From: Acinetobacter gyllenbergii CIP 110306 = MTCC 11365 | GTDB taxonomy: Bacteria > Pseudomonadota > Gammaproteobacteria > Pseudomonadales > Moraxellaceae | Direction of reading: 5' to 3' | NCBI RefSeq assembly: GCF_000413855.1 | Contig: NZ_ATGG01000006.1 | Coordinates: forward strand, 157,000 to 220,999 | DNA: 64,000 bases | Notes under the pieces: model-generated | Databases searched by the model: none | What the model was told of the DNA's origin: nothing | What the model saw: only the letters and a program-made list of their open reading frames with translations | Part shown: piece by piece, positions 45,652 through 53,048 of the stretch | Position numbering within the stretch: position 1 is the first letter of the stretch | Layout: every line of letters starts with the position of its first letter | Position numbers and translations under genes: made by a program

Positions 45652-46407
45652 CTACTTTAATACATGTGCAATATTTTCCCACCCCATTTTATGCGCTAGG
45701 TCTAAGGCAGTCATAGATTGATTATTTTGGGTGGATTGATCTAGCTTGAGTTCGAGTAATGCTTGAATGAATAAGCAATTACCTGCAATCGCTTCACGGT
45801 GGAATAGCTGATTACCACTTTCATCTTTTTCATGAAGCATGGTTGGGTTGCTTTGAATAAAGTTTAAAAAACTCTCCAACATTTTTCCGCACATGGGATG
45901 CTCAATTAAGTTCTCTGGGTGAGCCTCTTGATCATAGACATATAAGATTTTATTGGGATCACCAAAATTTATTCCCCAAGCATCATCATATTCTTTTCGC
46001 TCAGCGTCATTTAATTGCTTACGATATTCTTGAATTGTAAAGCCGCCATAGACTTGATCTTGAGTTAGAAACATCCAGTCCACGATAGCTTCAAAGGGGC
46101 ATTCTACATTTTCACCTGCCTGCACATTGTTGATATGGTTTGGTTGATTCATCAACTGACCCGAAATAGTCGTTCCATCAAAATCAATTTGGTCGATCCA
46201 CATATACTCAACTAGAGCTGAGTCGGGCGCATCAATCTGTTCTTGTGTAAATGCACATTTAACATAAGCAAGATCAAAAGCAGGGACGATTCTGCGATAT
46301 TCCCAATATAACTCCCGCCAAAAGTATTTAAAGGTCTCTTGAGCTTTTTCGAAGGCTAAGATCATTTCAGGGGATTCATTTGCAAAAATAGTATTTGTTA
46401 TCTTCAT
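45652..46407 (-). CDS. DUF2314 domain protein with C-terminal ankyrin repeats
   Basis: A 251-residue cytoplasmic protein. The N-terminal part (about 1-160) matches the DUF2314 pattern: AFEKAQETFKYFWRELYWEYRRIVPAFDLAYVKCAF, then VEYMWIDQIDFDGTTISGQLMNQP and VECPFEAIVDWMFL. About 160-250 holds one to two ankyrin-like repeats (NQLFHREAIAGNCLFIQALLELKLDQSTQNNQSMTALDLAHKMGW). DUF2314 has no known activity; in other bacteria it occurs in immunity or contact-dependent contexts, but no toxin lies nearby. It is convergent with the permease gene across a shared terminator. Confidence 0.78.
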   Translation of the reverse strand: MKITNTIFANESPEMILAFEKAQETFKYFWRELYWEYRRIVPAFDLAYVKCAFTQEQIDAPDSALVEYMWIDQIDFDGTTISGQLMNQPNHINNVQAGENVECPFEAIVDWMFLTQDQVYGGFTIQEYRKQLNDAERKEYDDAWGINFGDPNKILYVYDQEAHPENLIEHPMCGKMLESFLNFIQSNPTMLHEKDESGNQLFHREAIAGNCLFIQALLELKLDQSTQNNQSMTALDLAHKMGWENIAHVLK

Positions 46408-46465
46408 CTATTTGAATTTTCTGCATTGTGATTGTTGTGAGTTTATCAAAAAGAGCGACGTATTC

Positions 46466-47353
46466 TTAACCTTTGAAACGCCATTTCTTATCTCTTTGTG
46501 TCAGAGGGCTACATAATAAAATTGCTGAGAGAATAATGCCAAAACCAATCACGCTATATAGATCTGGCACTTCATTCCACAGTAAAAAGCCCCAAAGGCC
46601 TGCGAAGATAATCGCAATATAATTGACGGGTGCAATCTGTCCAGCAGGGGCAAGACGGTAGGCATGCGACATAAAAATTTGGCTGACATTGGCCAGTACG
46701 CCCGCACCAATCAAAAACAGTAATTCCTGTAAATGATAAGGTCGCCATACCCAAAACATCGGAATCACTGACAACAAAGAGCCAATCAAGCAGAAATAAA
46801 ACACGATCCGTTCAGGCGGTTCAGTTTGGGTGAGGGCACGCACGGTGACAAAGGCCATCGAGGCTAACAGGCTAGAACTGATCCCGACAATAGAAATCCA
46901 GTTTAACAAGCCTTGATCAGGCTTGGCGACACAGAACACCCCAATAAAACCCAAGCCTGCAGCACAGAGCATTGCCGTGGTGATTTTTTCTTTGAGAAAT
47001 AGCCAAGCAATCAATGGAATAAAAATCGGGGAAGAGTAGGTAAAGACCATCGCATTGGAGAGTTTTAAATGTGCAATCGCGTAGAAAAAGCCATACATGG
47101 CCGCCAATCCAACAATACTGCGCCAAGTATGCATCCACAGTTTTTCTGTTTTTACAAAACGGGTTCCTTGCTTGAAGATAAAAGGCAAAAACAGGATCAA
47201 CCCAACCACATTGCGGAAAAATACAATGGTGTAATTATCAACTGTATGTGAAGCATAACGAATACAAATGCCCATCACGGAGAAAAGCAGCGCAGAAAGG
47301 GTAAGGCAACCAATCGCCAGCATCAGGTTGCGATTGGTGGGTTGAGCATCCAT
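46466..47353 (-). CDS. DMT superfamily transporter (EamA domains)
   Basis: A 295-residue protein of ten predicted membrane helices in two EamA repeats. The first begins LMLAIGCLTLSALLFSVMGICIRYA, the second after ALTQTEPPERIVFYFCLIGSL. The typical end is LLWNEVPDLYSVIGFGIILSAILL. DMT carriers of this type often export metabolites or drugs; substrate is unknown. Upstream on the same strand, 91 nt away, is the AraC regulator. Confidence 0.9.
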   Translation of the reverse strand: MDAQPTNRNLMLAIGCLTLSALLFSVMGICIRYASHTVDNYTIVFFRNVVGLILFLPFIFKQGTRFVKTEKLWMHTWRSIVGLAAMYGFFYAIAHLKLSNAMVFTYSSPIFIPLIAWLFLKEKITTAMLCAAGLGFIGVFCVAKPDQGLLNWISIVGISSSLLASMAFVTVRALTQTEPPERIVFYFCLIGSLLSVIPMFWVWRPYHLQELLFLIGAGVLANVSQIFMSHAYRLAPAGQIAPVNYIAIIFAGLWGFLLWNEVPDLYSVIGFGIILSAILLCSPLTQRDKKWRFKG

Positions 47354-47444
47354 AGCGATTCGGGTATTGGAAGATTACGCTTATTTTATGCTGCTGTAAG
47401 GATGAAAGGAATGAGGTTCTTCACTCAATCTATGCTTAGGACGC

Positions 47445-48224
47445 TCAACTCAATGCGTCAGAGAATTGTTTAAGATAATCACTTGGGGTCATGCTGGTTT
47501 CACGCTTAAACATGGCACTAAAGGCACTTGGACTGTCATAGCCCAAGTCTAAGGCCACATTTAAAACGGGTTTGTTCAGGGATAAATCAATCATGGCTTG
47601 CATCAGTTTGGCTTGACGTACCCAGTGCGAGAAATGCAGTCCAGTTTCTTTTTGAAAATGTCGTGCCAGTGTTTTACTGCTGATATGCAGTTGCTGCGCC
47701 GTATCTTCGAGTCCCCAGTCCAAGGCCAAGTTGTCTTTAATCCTTTGGCACAGTTGCAAAAGCTTGGGGCTTTGAGGGTCGGGTAAATTAAAAGCCAAAG
47801 CAGGTAATAAGCGCACTTCATCCAGAATGAGTTGCAGCAGTCTTTCATCACGACTTTCAGACTGGATGGCTGTTTTGATCTGCATTGCACTACTCATCAG
47901 CTCTCGTAGCAAAGCAGGAATGGCAACAACACGGCATTCTGAATTGAGATAGGTGTGTGCTGAGGTTTCTATAAAAATTCCTCGGGCTTTGACATCTCCA
48001 CTGCTGAGTAAGGCATGCGGTTTATGCGCAGGAATCCATACGCCACGTCCAGGTGGGGTAATCCAGATCCCTTCATGGGTTTGTACTCGAATCACGCCTG
48101 ATAGGGTATGAATCAACTGGATTCGATCGTGGCTATGCCAATCTTCAATATGTCCATGCGGATAGTTTTCTGAAAAAGCATAGACTGGATAATCTAAGAA
48201 TCCATGTTCAAAGTTTTTTCCCAT
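47445..48224 (-). CDS. AraC-family transcriptional regulator
   Basis: This 259-residue regulator has an N-terminal cupin-like ligand domain (HGHIEDWHSHDRIQLIHTLSGVIRV, with a His-rich metal or ligand site) and a C-terminal double helix-turn-helix (LEDTAQQLHISSKTLARHFQKETG and PVLNVALDLGYDSPSAFSAMFKRETSMTPSDYLK). It is divergent from the EamA gene at 48342 across 117 nt and lies next to another EamA gene, so it probably controls one or both exporters. Confidence 0.92.
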   Translation of the reverse strand: MGKNFEHGFLDYPVYAFSENYPHGHIEDWHSHDRIQLIHTLSGVIRVQTHEGIWITPPGRGVWIPAHKPHALLSSGDVKARGIFIETSAHTYLNSECRVVAIPALLRELMSSAMQIKTAIQSESRDERLLQLILDEVRLLPALAFNLPDPQSPKLLQLCQRIKDNLALDWGLEDTAQQLHISSKTLARHFQKETGLHFSHWVRQAKLMQAMIDLSLNKPVLNVALDLGYDSPSAFSAMFKRETSMTPSDYLKQFSDALS

Positions 48225-48341
48225 CTTGAAACATATCCTGTATAGATTGTCTTTTTTACGATAGTAATCGTCTTATTGTCGAGAAACAACGAATTGATTA
48301 TTTTTTAGCATGATCTATCTCGCAATGTATAGGTCTAGCGT

Positions 48342-49256
48342 ATGTTTCAGAAAGCTTATTTTTATCCCTTATTTGCCATTTTGTTCTGGGCGGGCAATGT
48401 GGTGGTGTCTAAAATGGCCAGCCATGCCATTTCGCCTGTCGCGATTACGTTCTATCGTCTGGTGTTGGCGCTCGCTGTGATGAGTACCTTTGTGCTGATT
48501 CCGGTCTGGAACAATCGACACACCATCAAGCAGTATTGGAAACAGTTGGCATTGGGTGGTTTTCTGTCCGTGTCTCTATTCCAGTTCTTGTCTTATCAGG
48601 CAGCATCCACCACCACAGCCACCAATATGGCGATTGTCACCGCACTGATTCCTTTGCTTACGATGATTTTAAGTAGTGCGATGCTGAAAGATCGGCTGAG
48701 CTATGGCATGTTGTTTGGCGGTGCTTTATCTTTTTATGGCATCTTGTATTTGCTGAGCCATGGTTCAATTACCGATATCTGGAAGCAAGGCGTACATTTG
48801 GGTGATGGTTTGATGCTCATTGCAGCAGCAGGCTATGCCTTATATGGTGTCTTACTGAAACGCTGGAAAATGCCGATCCCTGCTTGGCAATCGAATTTTG
48901 TCCAATCCAGTTTTGCCATTGTTTATGTGTTGCCTTTCTTTATTTTTTTACCTGCTTCACAGATGCAACTAAACCAACAGACCATTCCACTGATTGTTTA
49001 CGCCAGTATTTTTTCTTCGGTATTGTTGTCTTATTTATGGATAGAAGGGGTGAGACATTTAGGGCCGAATCGTAATAGTATTTTTATGAATCTATTACCC
49101 TTATTTACGGCGCTGATTGCAGTGGCTTTGCTGGGAGAGCATTTGCAGATGTTTCACTACATTGGTGGGGGCCTGACCTTGATTGGAATTCTGATAGCAC
49201 AAACTATTCAGAAACCGATTCAATTCAAACCAGCATCAAAGCAAATTTTAGATTAA
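48342..49256 (+). CDS. DMT superfamily transporter (EamA domains)
   Basis: 304 residues with ten predicted helices in two EamA units; FWAGNVVVSKMASHAISPVAITFYRLVLAL and LWIEGVRHLGPNRNSIFMNLLPLFTALIAVALLGEHL are characteristic of YdcZ/RhaT-like exporters. The start is ATG at 48342. It is divergent from the AraC regulator, its likely controller. A terminator follows the stop. Confidence 0.92.
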   Translation: MFQKAYFYPLFAILFWAGNVVVSKMASHAISPVAITFYRLVLALAVMSTFVLIPVWNNRHTIKQYWKQLALGGFLSVSLFQFLSYQAASTTTATNMAIVTALIPLLTMILSSAMLKDRLSYGMLFGGALSFYGILYLLSHGSITDIWKQGVHLGDGLMLIAAAGYALYGVLLKRWKMPIPAWQSNFVQSSFAIVYVLPFFIFLPASQMQLNQQTIPLIVYASIFSSVLLSYLWIEGVRHLGPNRNSIFMNLLPLFTALIAVALLGEHLQMFHYIGGGLTLIGILIAQTIQKPIQFKPASKQILD

Positions 49257-49271
49257 ACAGACCCCTAACAA

Positions 49272-49302
49272 AAAAGCTTTAACCGAGGTTAAAGCTTTTC
49301 TT
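49272..49302. terminator. Bidirectional terminator
   Basis: The 12-bp stem AAAAGCTTTAAC / GTTAAAGCTTTT (49272-49283 and 49288-49299) has a CGAG loop. It lies between the convergent ends of the EamA gene and the coiled-coil protein gene. Confidence 0.9.
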
Positions 49303-49303
49303 A

Positions 49304-49759
49304 TTAAGATTTACTCTGGGCAGCAATCTGAGCTTCCAAGAGCTTAATTTGATCTTCTTTTAGCTTGAGCAAAGTATCTACATCGCTATTTTGCTGTTTT
49401 AGATCATGTTGCTGGTCTTGCAGTTGTTGATGAATATCATCCAGTTTGGCTATCTCTTCTTTCGCTAGGCTATCATTTGCAGGCAGCGGTGCTTTCACAA
49501 TCGACTCTTCAACCAACTGAATCGGAGCAGCGACATCACTGCTCGCCGTCGTCACTTCATCTACTGGAGTCGTTGCTTCAGTGGATGCTGGAGCAACGGT
49601 TTTTTCAGCAACAGGCTGAGCAGGTACAGAGATTGTGGCTTGCTGATCTTTTTGAGCTAAAAACCATTGCACAGCAAGGAACAGCACCACGACAACACTT
49701 ATTCCACCAATTATCATCCATAATAATTTGGAATTTTCTGTTTGGTATGTGGACATCAT
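49304..49759 (-). CDS. Single-pass membrane protein with periplasmic coiled coil
   Basis: About 151 residues from the ATG at 49759 (MMSTYQTENSKLLW); an ATG at 49756 is equally possible, while one at 49777 adds an Arg-rich stretch overlapping the yheV-like gene. One membrane helix (LLWMIIGGISVVVVLFLAVQWFL), then a long P/A/T/V-rich linker and a C-terminal coiled coil (about 108-148, KEEIAKLDDIHQQLQDQQHD and DTLLKLKEDQIKLLEAQI). It resembles periplasmic spacers but no family is recognised. It follows the YheV-like gene on the same strand, 10 nt downstream. Confidence 0.7.
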   Translation of the reverse strand: MMSTYQTENSKLLWMIIGGISVVVVLFLAVQWFLAQKDQQATISVPAQPVAEKTVAPASTEATTPVDEVTTASSDVAAPIQLVEESIVKAPLPANDSLAKEEIAKLDDIHQQLQDQQHDLKQQNSDVDTLLKLKEDQIKLLEAQIAAQSKS

Positions 49760-49769
49760 TTTTAACCTT

Positions 49770-49976
49770 CTAGTCAAAATGACGAGGTTTGAATTGTATC
49801 ACCCCAATTTCATCTGGCTCAGCAGGTTGCGCCGGTTCCACGTGGGTTGGGCGTTTTTCACTATAAGCACATTCGATACATTCAATCCACTCGTCATCCA
49901 CAGTGATGATTTTAACGACACGATCTAAGGCCCCGCATTTCGGGCATTTTGCGCCCGCGATGAACTGTCTTTTCAT
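49770..49976 (-). CDS. YheV-family putative zinc ribbon protein
   Basis: A 68-residue protein with two CxxC pairs (CPKCGALDRVV and CIECAYSEKRP), the zinc ribbon described for TIGR02443/YheV, and a conserved C-terminal IGVIQFKP. It starts MKRQFIAGAKCPKCG. In E. coli yheV lies near kefB and slyX and has no known function. Here it lies 38 nt downstream of prlC, probably in one transcript. Confidence 0.85.
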   Translation of the reverse strand: MKRQFIAGAKCPKCGALDRVVKIITVDDEWIECIECAYSEKRPTHVEPAQPAEPDEIGVIQFKPRHFD

Positions 49977-50014
49977 GTCAGTTAATTACACCCTGTGAAC
50001 AATAATGACGTAGT

Positions 50015-52054
50015 TTAAGCGGTTTTATCGGTGTTCGTCCAACCTTGATGACGTAATAATGCATCTATTTTTGGTTCTCTTTTTCGGAAATTGCGAAACG
50101 CATCAAGCGCTGTATCTTTTCCGCCAACTGCTAGAATAAACTTTCTAAACTCTTTTCCAGTCTCGGTATTAAAAATACCTTCGCTTTCGAAACGATCAAA
50201 AGCATCACTGGCTAAAACTTCTGCCCATTTATAAGAGTAGTAACCAGCAGCATAACCACCTGCAAAAATGTGGCTGAAGCTGTGTTGGAAACGGTTATAG
50301 GGTACAGCAGGAACCACGGCAAATTTATCGCGAATATCGTCCAGTGTGGCTTGGATTTGCTGGCTGTTTAAGGCCGGTGCTTGACGGTGAATACTCAGGT
50401 CAAATAACGCAAATTCAATCTGACGTAAGGTTTGCATGCCTGATTGGAAGAAACGTGCATTCAATAATGCAGATAGCAATTCTTGCGGTAAGGTCTGTTT
50501 GGTTTCAGTGTGCTCGCTGAGTACATCTAAACTTTCATTGTCCCAGGCCCAGAATTCCATAAATTGACTTGGTAATTCCACCGCATCCCATGCCACGCCG
50601 TGCGTACCTGCAACCGAGATGTTATCTACTTCAGTCAGCATATGATGTAGGCCGTGACCAAACTCATGGAACAAAGTAATCACTTCATCATGAGTCAGTA
50701 GCGCAGGTTGATCGCCAATTGGTGGGGTAAAGTTACACACCATATAGCAAATTGGTTTTTGTAGACCTGTGGCCGTTTGTACACGAGAACGGAAACCGCT
50801 CATCCATGCACCACCACGTTTGCCGTTACGGGCATATAAATCAAAGTAAAAACCACCGACTACTTGACCTTGGTCTTCAATTTCGAAATAGCGCACATCA
50901 TTCTGCCACACAGGAGCTTGGCGTTCGATGATCTGAATACCATAAAGACGTTGTACGATCTGGAATAAACCTTGTACCACTTTTGGTGCAGGGAAGTATG
51001 GTTTAAGCTCTTCTTGAGAAAGATTGAACTGTTGCTGTTTTAACTTTTCAGAATAGTAGGTCGCATCCCAAGGTTTGAGTTCATCAATACCTTCTTGTTG
51101 TGCAATCGCTTTGAGTTCTGCAATTTCAGCCAGTGCTGGGGTACGGGCATGTTCTGCCAGATCAACCAAGAATTTATCTACGGTTTCAACATCAGGTGCC
51201 ATTTTGCTGGCAAGGGAATATTCAGCGAAGTTGTTGAAACCAAGCAGTTGCGCCATTTCTTGACGTAAGCTCAGGATTTCCTCCATCACTGGGGTATTGT
51301 CAAATTCAGTTTTATCAGATTGTTCTGAGGCACGAGTGACATAGGCCTTATACAGCTCTTCTCTCAACTCACGATCTTCAGCATAGGTCATAATCGCAAA
51401 ATAAGCAGGGAAGTCGAGTGTGGCAACGGCTTGCTCAAGCTCACGCTGTTGTCCGTATTGTTTTAACAGTTCAACACTGCTTTGTGGCAGGCCTTTGAGT
51501 TGCGCTTCCGTTAAAGGTTTAAAGTAGGCTTGGGTTGCATCGAGTACATGGTTTGAGAAGTCCGAAGACAGCTGTGATAAACGTGCCGAGATTTCGGCAT
51601 AACGCTTTTTGGCTTCACCTTGGAGTGCAACGCCCGACAGTTTAAAGTCACGTAACGCCAGTTTAATCGCACTTTGTTGTGCTTCGCTCAGCGTTTGTAA
51701 GACTGTACTGTCATGAATCTGTTGATAGGTTTGATACAGCGGCGTATGTTGGCCAAGCTGGGTATAGTACTCACTTAAACTCGGTAACAGGGCCTGATAC
51801 ACTTCACGGGTTTCCGCATTGTTCATCACGGCATTGAGATGCGACAAAATGCCCCATGACTCGCTCATGTTGTTTTCAAGTTGATCCACTTCCGCCAAGG
51901 TTGTCAGTTGGGCTTCAGAGCCCTGCGGAACTTCATTGAGTTGATTTAAGAAGTTTTGACCGTTTTGAATGGTCTGTTCAATCTGTTGTTTTAAATCGGC
52001 AAGTTGAATTTGATCAAATTGAGGAACGGGAAGTGTCGCTTGTTGGAGTGTCAT
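50015..52054 (-). CDS. prlC: Oligopeptidase A (M3 metallopeptidase)
   Basis: This cytoplasmic zinc oligopeptidase (679 residues from the ATG at 52054, MTLQQATLPVPQFDQ) degrades short peptides, including cleaved signal peptides in E. coli. The zinc motif is HEFGH in TLFHEFGHGLHHM, with a downstream Glu in the conserved ELPSQFMEFWAWD; the C-terminal AAGYYSYKWAEVLASDAFDRF is typical. I chose 52054 because the length then equals E. coli PrlC (680); in-frame ATGs at 52084 and 52120 would add sequence atypical of the family. None of the three has a strong ribosome-binding site. Confidence 0.93.
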   Translation of the reverse strand: MTLQQATLPVPQFDQIQLADLKQQIEQTIQNGQNFLNQLNEVPQGSEAQLTTLAEVDQLENNMSESWGILSHLNAVMNNAETREVYQALLPSLSEYYTQLGQHTPLYQTYQQIHDSTVLQTLSEAQQSAIKLALRDFKLSGVALQGEAKKRYAEISARLSQLSSDFSNHVLDATQAYFKPLTEAQLKGLPQSSVELLKQYGQQRELEQAVATLDFPAYFAIMTYAEDRELREELYKAYVTRASEQSDKTEFDNTPVMEEILSLRQEMAQLLGFNNFAEYSLASKMAPDVETVDKFLVDLAEHARTPALAEIAELKAIAQQEGIDELKPWDATYYSEKLKQQQFNLSQEELKPYFPAPKVVQGLFQIVQRLYGIQIIERQAPVWQNDVRYFEIEDQGQVVGGFYFDLYARNGKRGGAWMSGFRSRVQTATGLQKPICYMVCNFTPPIGDQPALLTHDEVITLFHEFGHGLHHMLTEVDNISVAGTHGVAWDAVELPSQFMEFWAWDNESLDVLSEHTETKQTLPQELLSALLNARFFQSGMQTLRQIEFALFDLSIHRQAPALNSQQIQATLDDIRDKFAVVPAVPYNRFQHSFSHIFAGGYAAGYYSYKWAEVLASDAFDRFESEGIFNTETGKEFRKFILAVGGKDTALDAFRNFRKREPKIDALLRHQGWTNTDKTA

Positions 52055-52145
52055 TGTATTTTTGCCATATTCATCTTTAAACATAGTTATAGATGTAGGG
52101 GTTTGAGATGGGGAAATCAAGGTTGATTATACAAATCTCGTTGGA

Positions 52146-53003
52146 TTAATCCATTTCTTCAATTGATGCAAACTGTGCATCAATGTGGACTGGTTCATAC
52201 ATGACCTTGGCAAAATTTTTAGTCACGCATTCTGTTGCAATGATTTCGCCACTTTTATATTTTTCTTTTTTATGTCGCCAGATTTCATTTTGGCGGTAAA
52301 AGTTGGCTCCGACCTTAATAAAACGATGCTTTTGTTCAAAGACATGATAAATATAGCCGAGATCATGTGAGCAACGTAATTCACCCTCAAGGCATTTTGA
52401 GGAAAACCAAAGGTTGATCTGAAAAGTATATTCTGTTGGATTATAAAACTGATAATCAATATAGTTATAAAAAATAGCAGCACCACTTCCAAAAGGAAGA
52501 ACTCGCCCTTGATCTGGAAATGGGTCAAAAGAATGCTGTGAGCGCTGTATGACTTGCAATGGGCTATGTAGTACCAACCAATGAATTAAATTCGCAATTT
52601 GACAGATTCCTCCCCCAATCCCGCCACGAGCTTGCCCAAAACTAAGCTCCATACCCTCAACATAACCTTGTTGGATAGTTGGTAAACCGACGAGTTGGCA
52701 GAAGGAAAAGGTTTCTTGGGGTTTGATCAAAATGGTAGAAATTTTTTCGCTTGCGATTTTTAAATTAATCACTTTATTTTTCTGCCAATGCTGTTCAGTG
52801 TCCCCTAGTTTACGAATTAGGACAGATTGGTGTTTCTTTACTCTAAACGTTAAGGGAGTTGAGTCAAAACTTTGAGCGTATTGGCGACGATTTGTTTTCC
52901 ATTGCACATAACGAAGGCCTCGCCTTATCCAAATCATGATGAAATAGAGGGCAGGGTGATATTGGCTGACTGGTTTTTTAAATAACAGGCGAATGAATTG
53001 CAT
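52146..53003 (-). CDS. VanW family protein
   Basis: A 285-residue protein. The VanW core is clear: FSFCQLVGLPTIQQGYVEGMELSFGQ, then GGIGGGICQIANLIHWLVLHSPLQVIQRSQHSFDPFPDQGRVLPFGSG. The family is named after the vancomycin-resistance cluster of enterococci, where its role is unknown; there is no vanA/vanB context here, so resistance is not implied. No signal peptide is apparent. The upstream hairpin lies between it and rnr, and no strong Shine-Dalgarno precedes its ATG. Confidence 0.88.
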   Translation of the reverse strand: MQFIRLLFKKPVSQYHPALYFIMIWIRRGLRYVQWKTNRRQYAQSFDSTPLTFRVKKHQSVLIRKLGDTEQHWQKNKVINLKIASEKISTILIKPQETFSFCQLVGLPTIQQGYVEGMELSFGQARGGIGGGICQIANLIHWLVLHSPLQVIQRSQHSFDPFPDQGRVLPFGSGAAIFYNYIDYQFYNPTEYTFQINLWFSSKCLEGELRCSHDLGYIYHVFEQKHRFIKVGANFYRQNEIWRHKKEKYKSGEIIATECVTKNFAKVMYEPVHIDAQFASIEEMD

Positions 53004-53012
53004 TTTTAAAGG

Positions 53013-53037
53013 AGAGCAAGTTCATGACTGAACTTGC
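53013..53037 (-). terminator. Probable terminator of rnr
   Basis: The 9-bp stem GCAAGTTCA / TGAACTTGC has a 4-nt loop (53016-53024 and 53029-53037). On the minus strand it is followed by TCTCCTTT, a weak U-tract, between rnr and the VanW-like gene. Confidence 0.6.
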
Positions 53038-53048
53038 CCTTACCTGAA

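Noticed and set aside
52146..53003. VanW-like gene as a vancomycin-resistance locus
   Set aside because: There are no van ligase, dehydrogenase or sensor genes around it, and VanW domains are widespread in other contexts.
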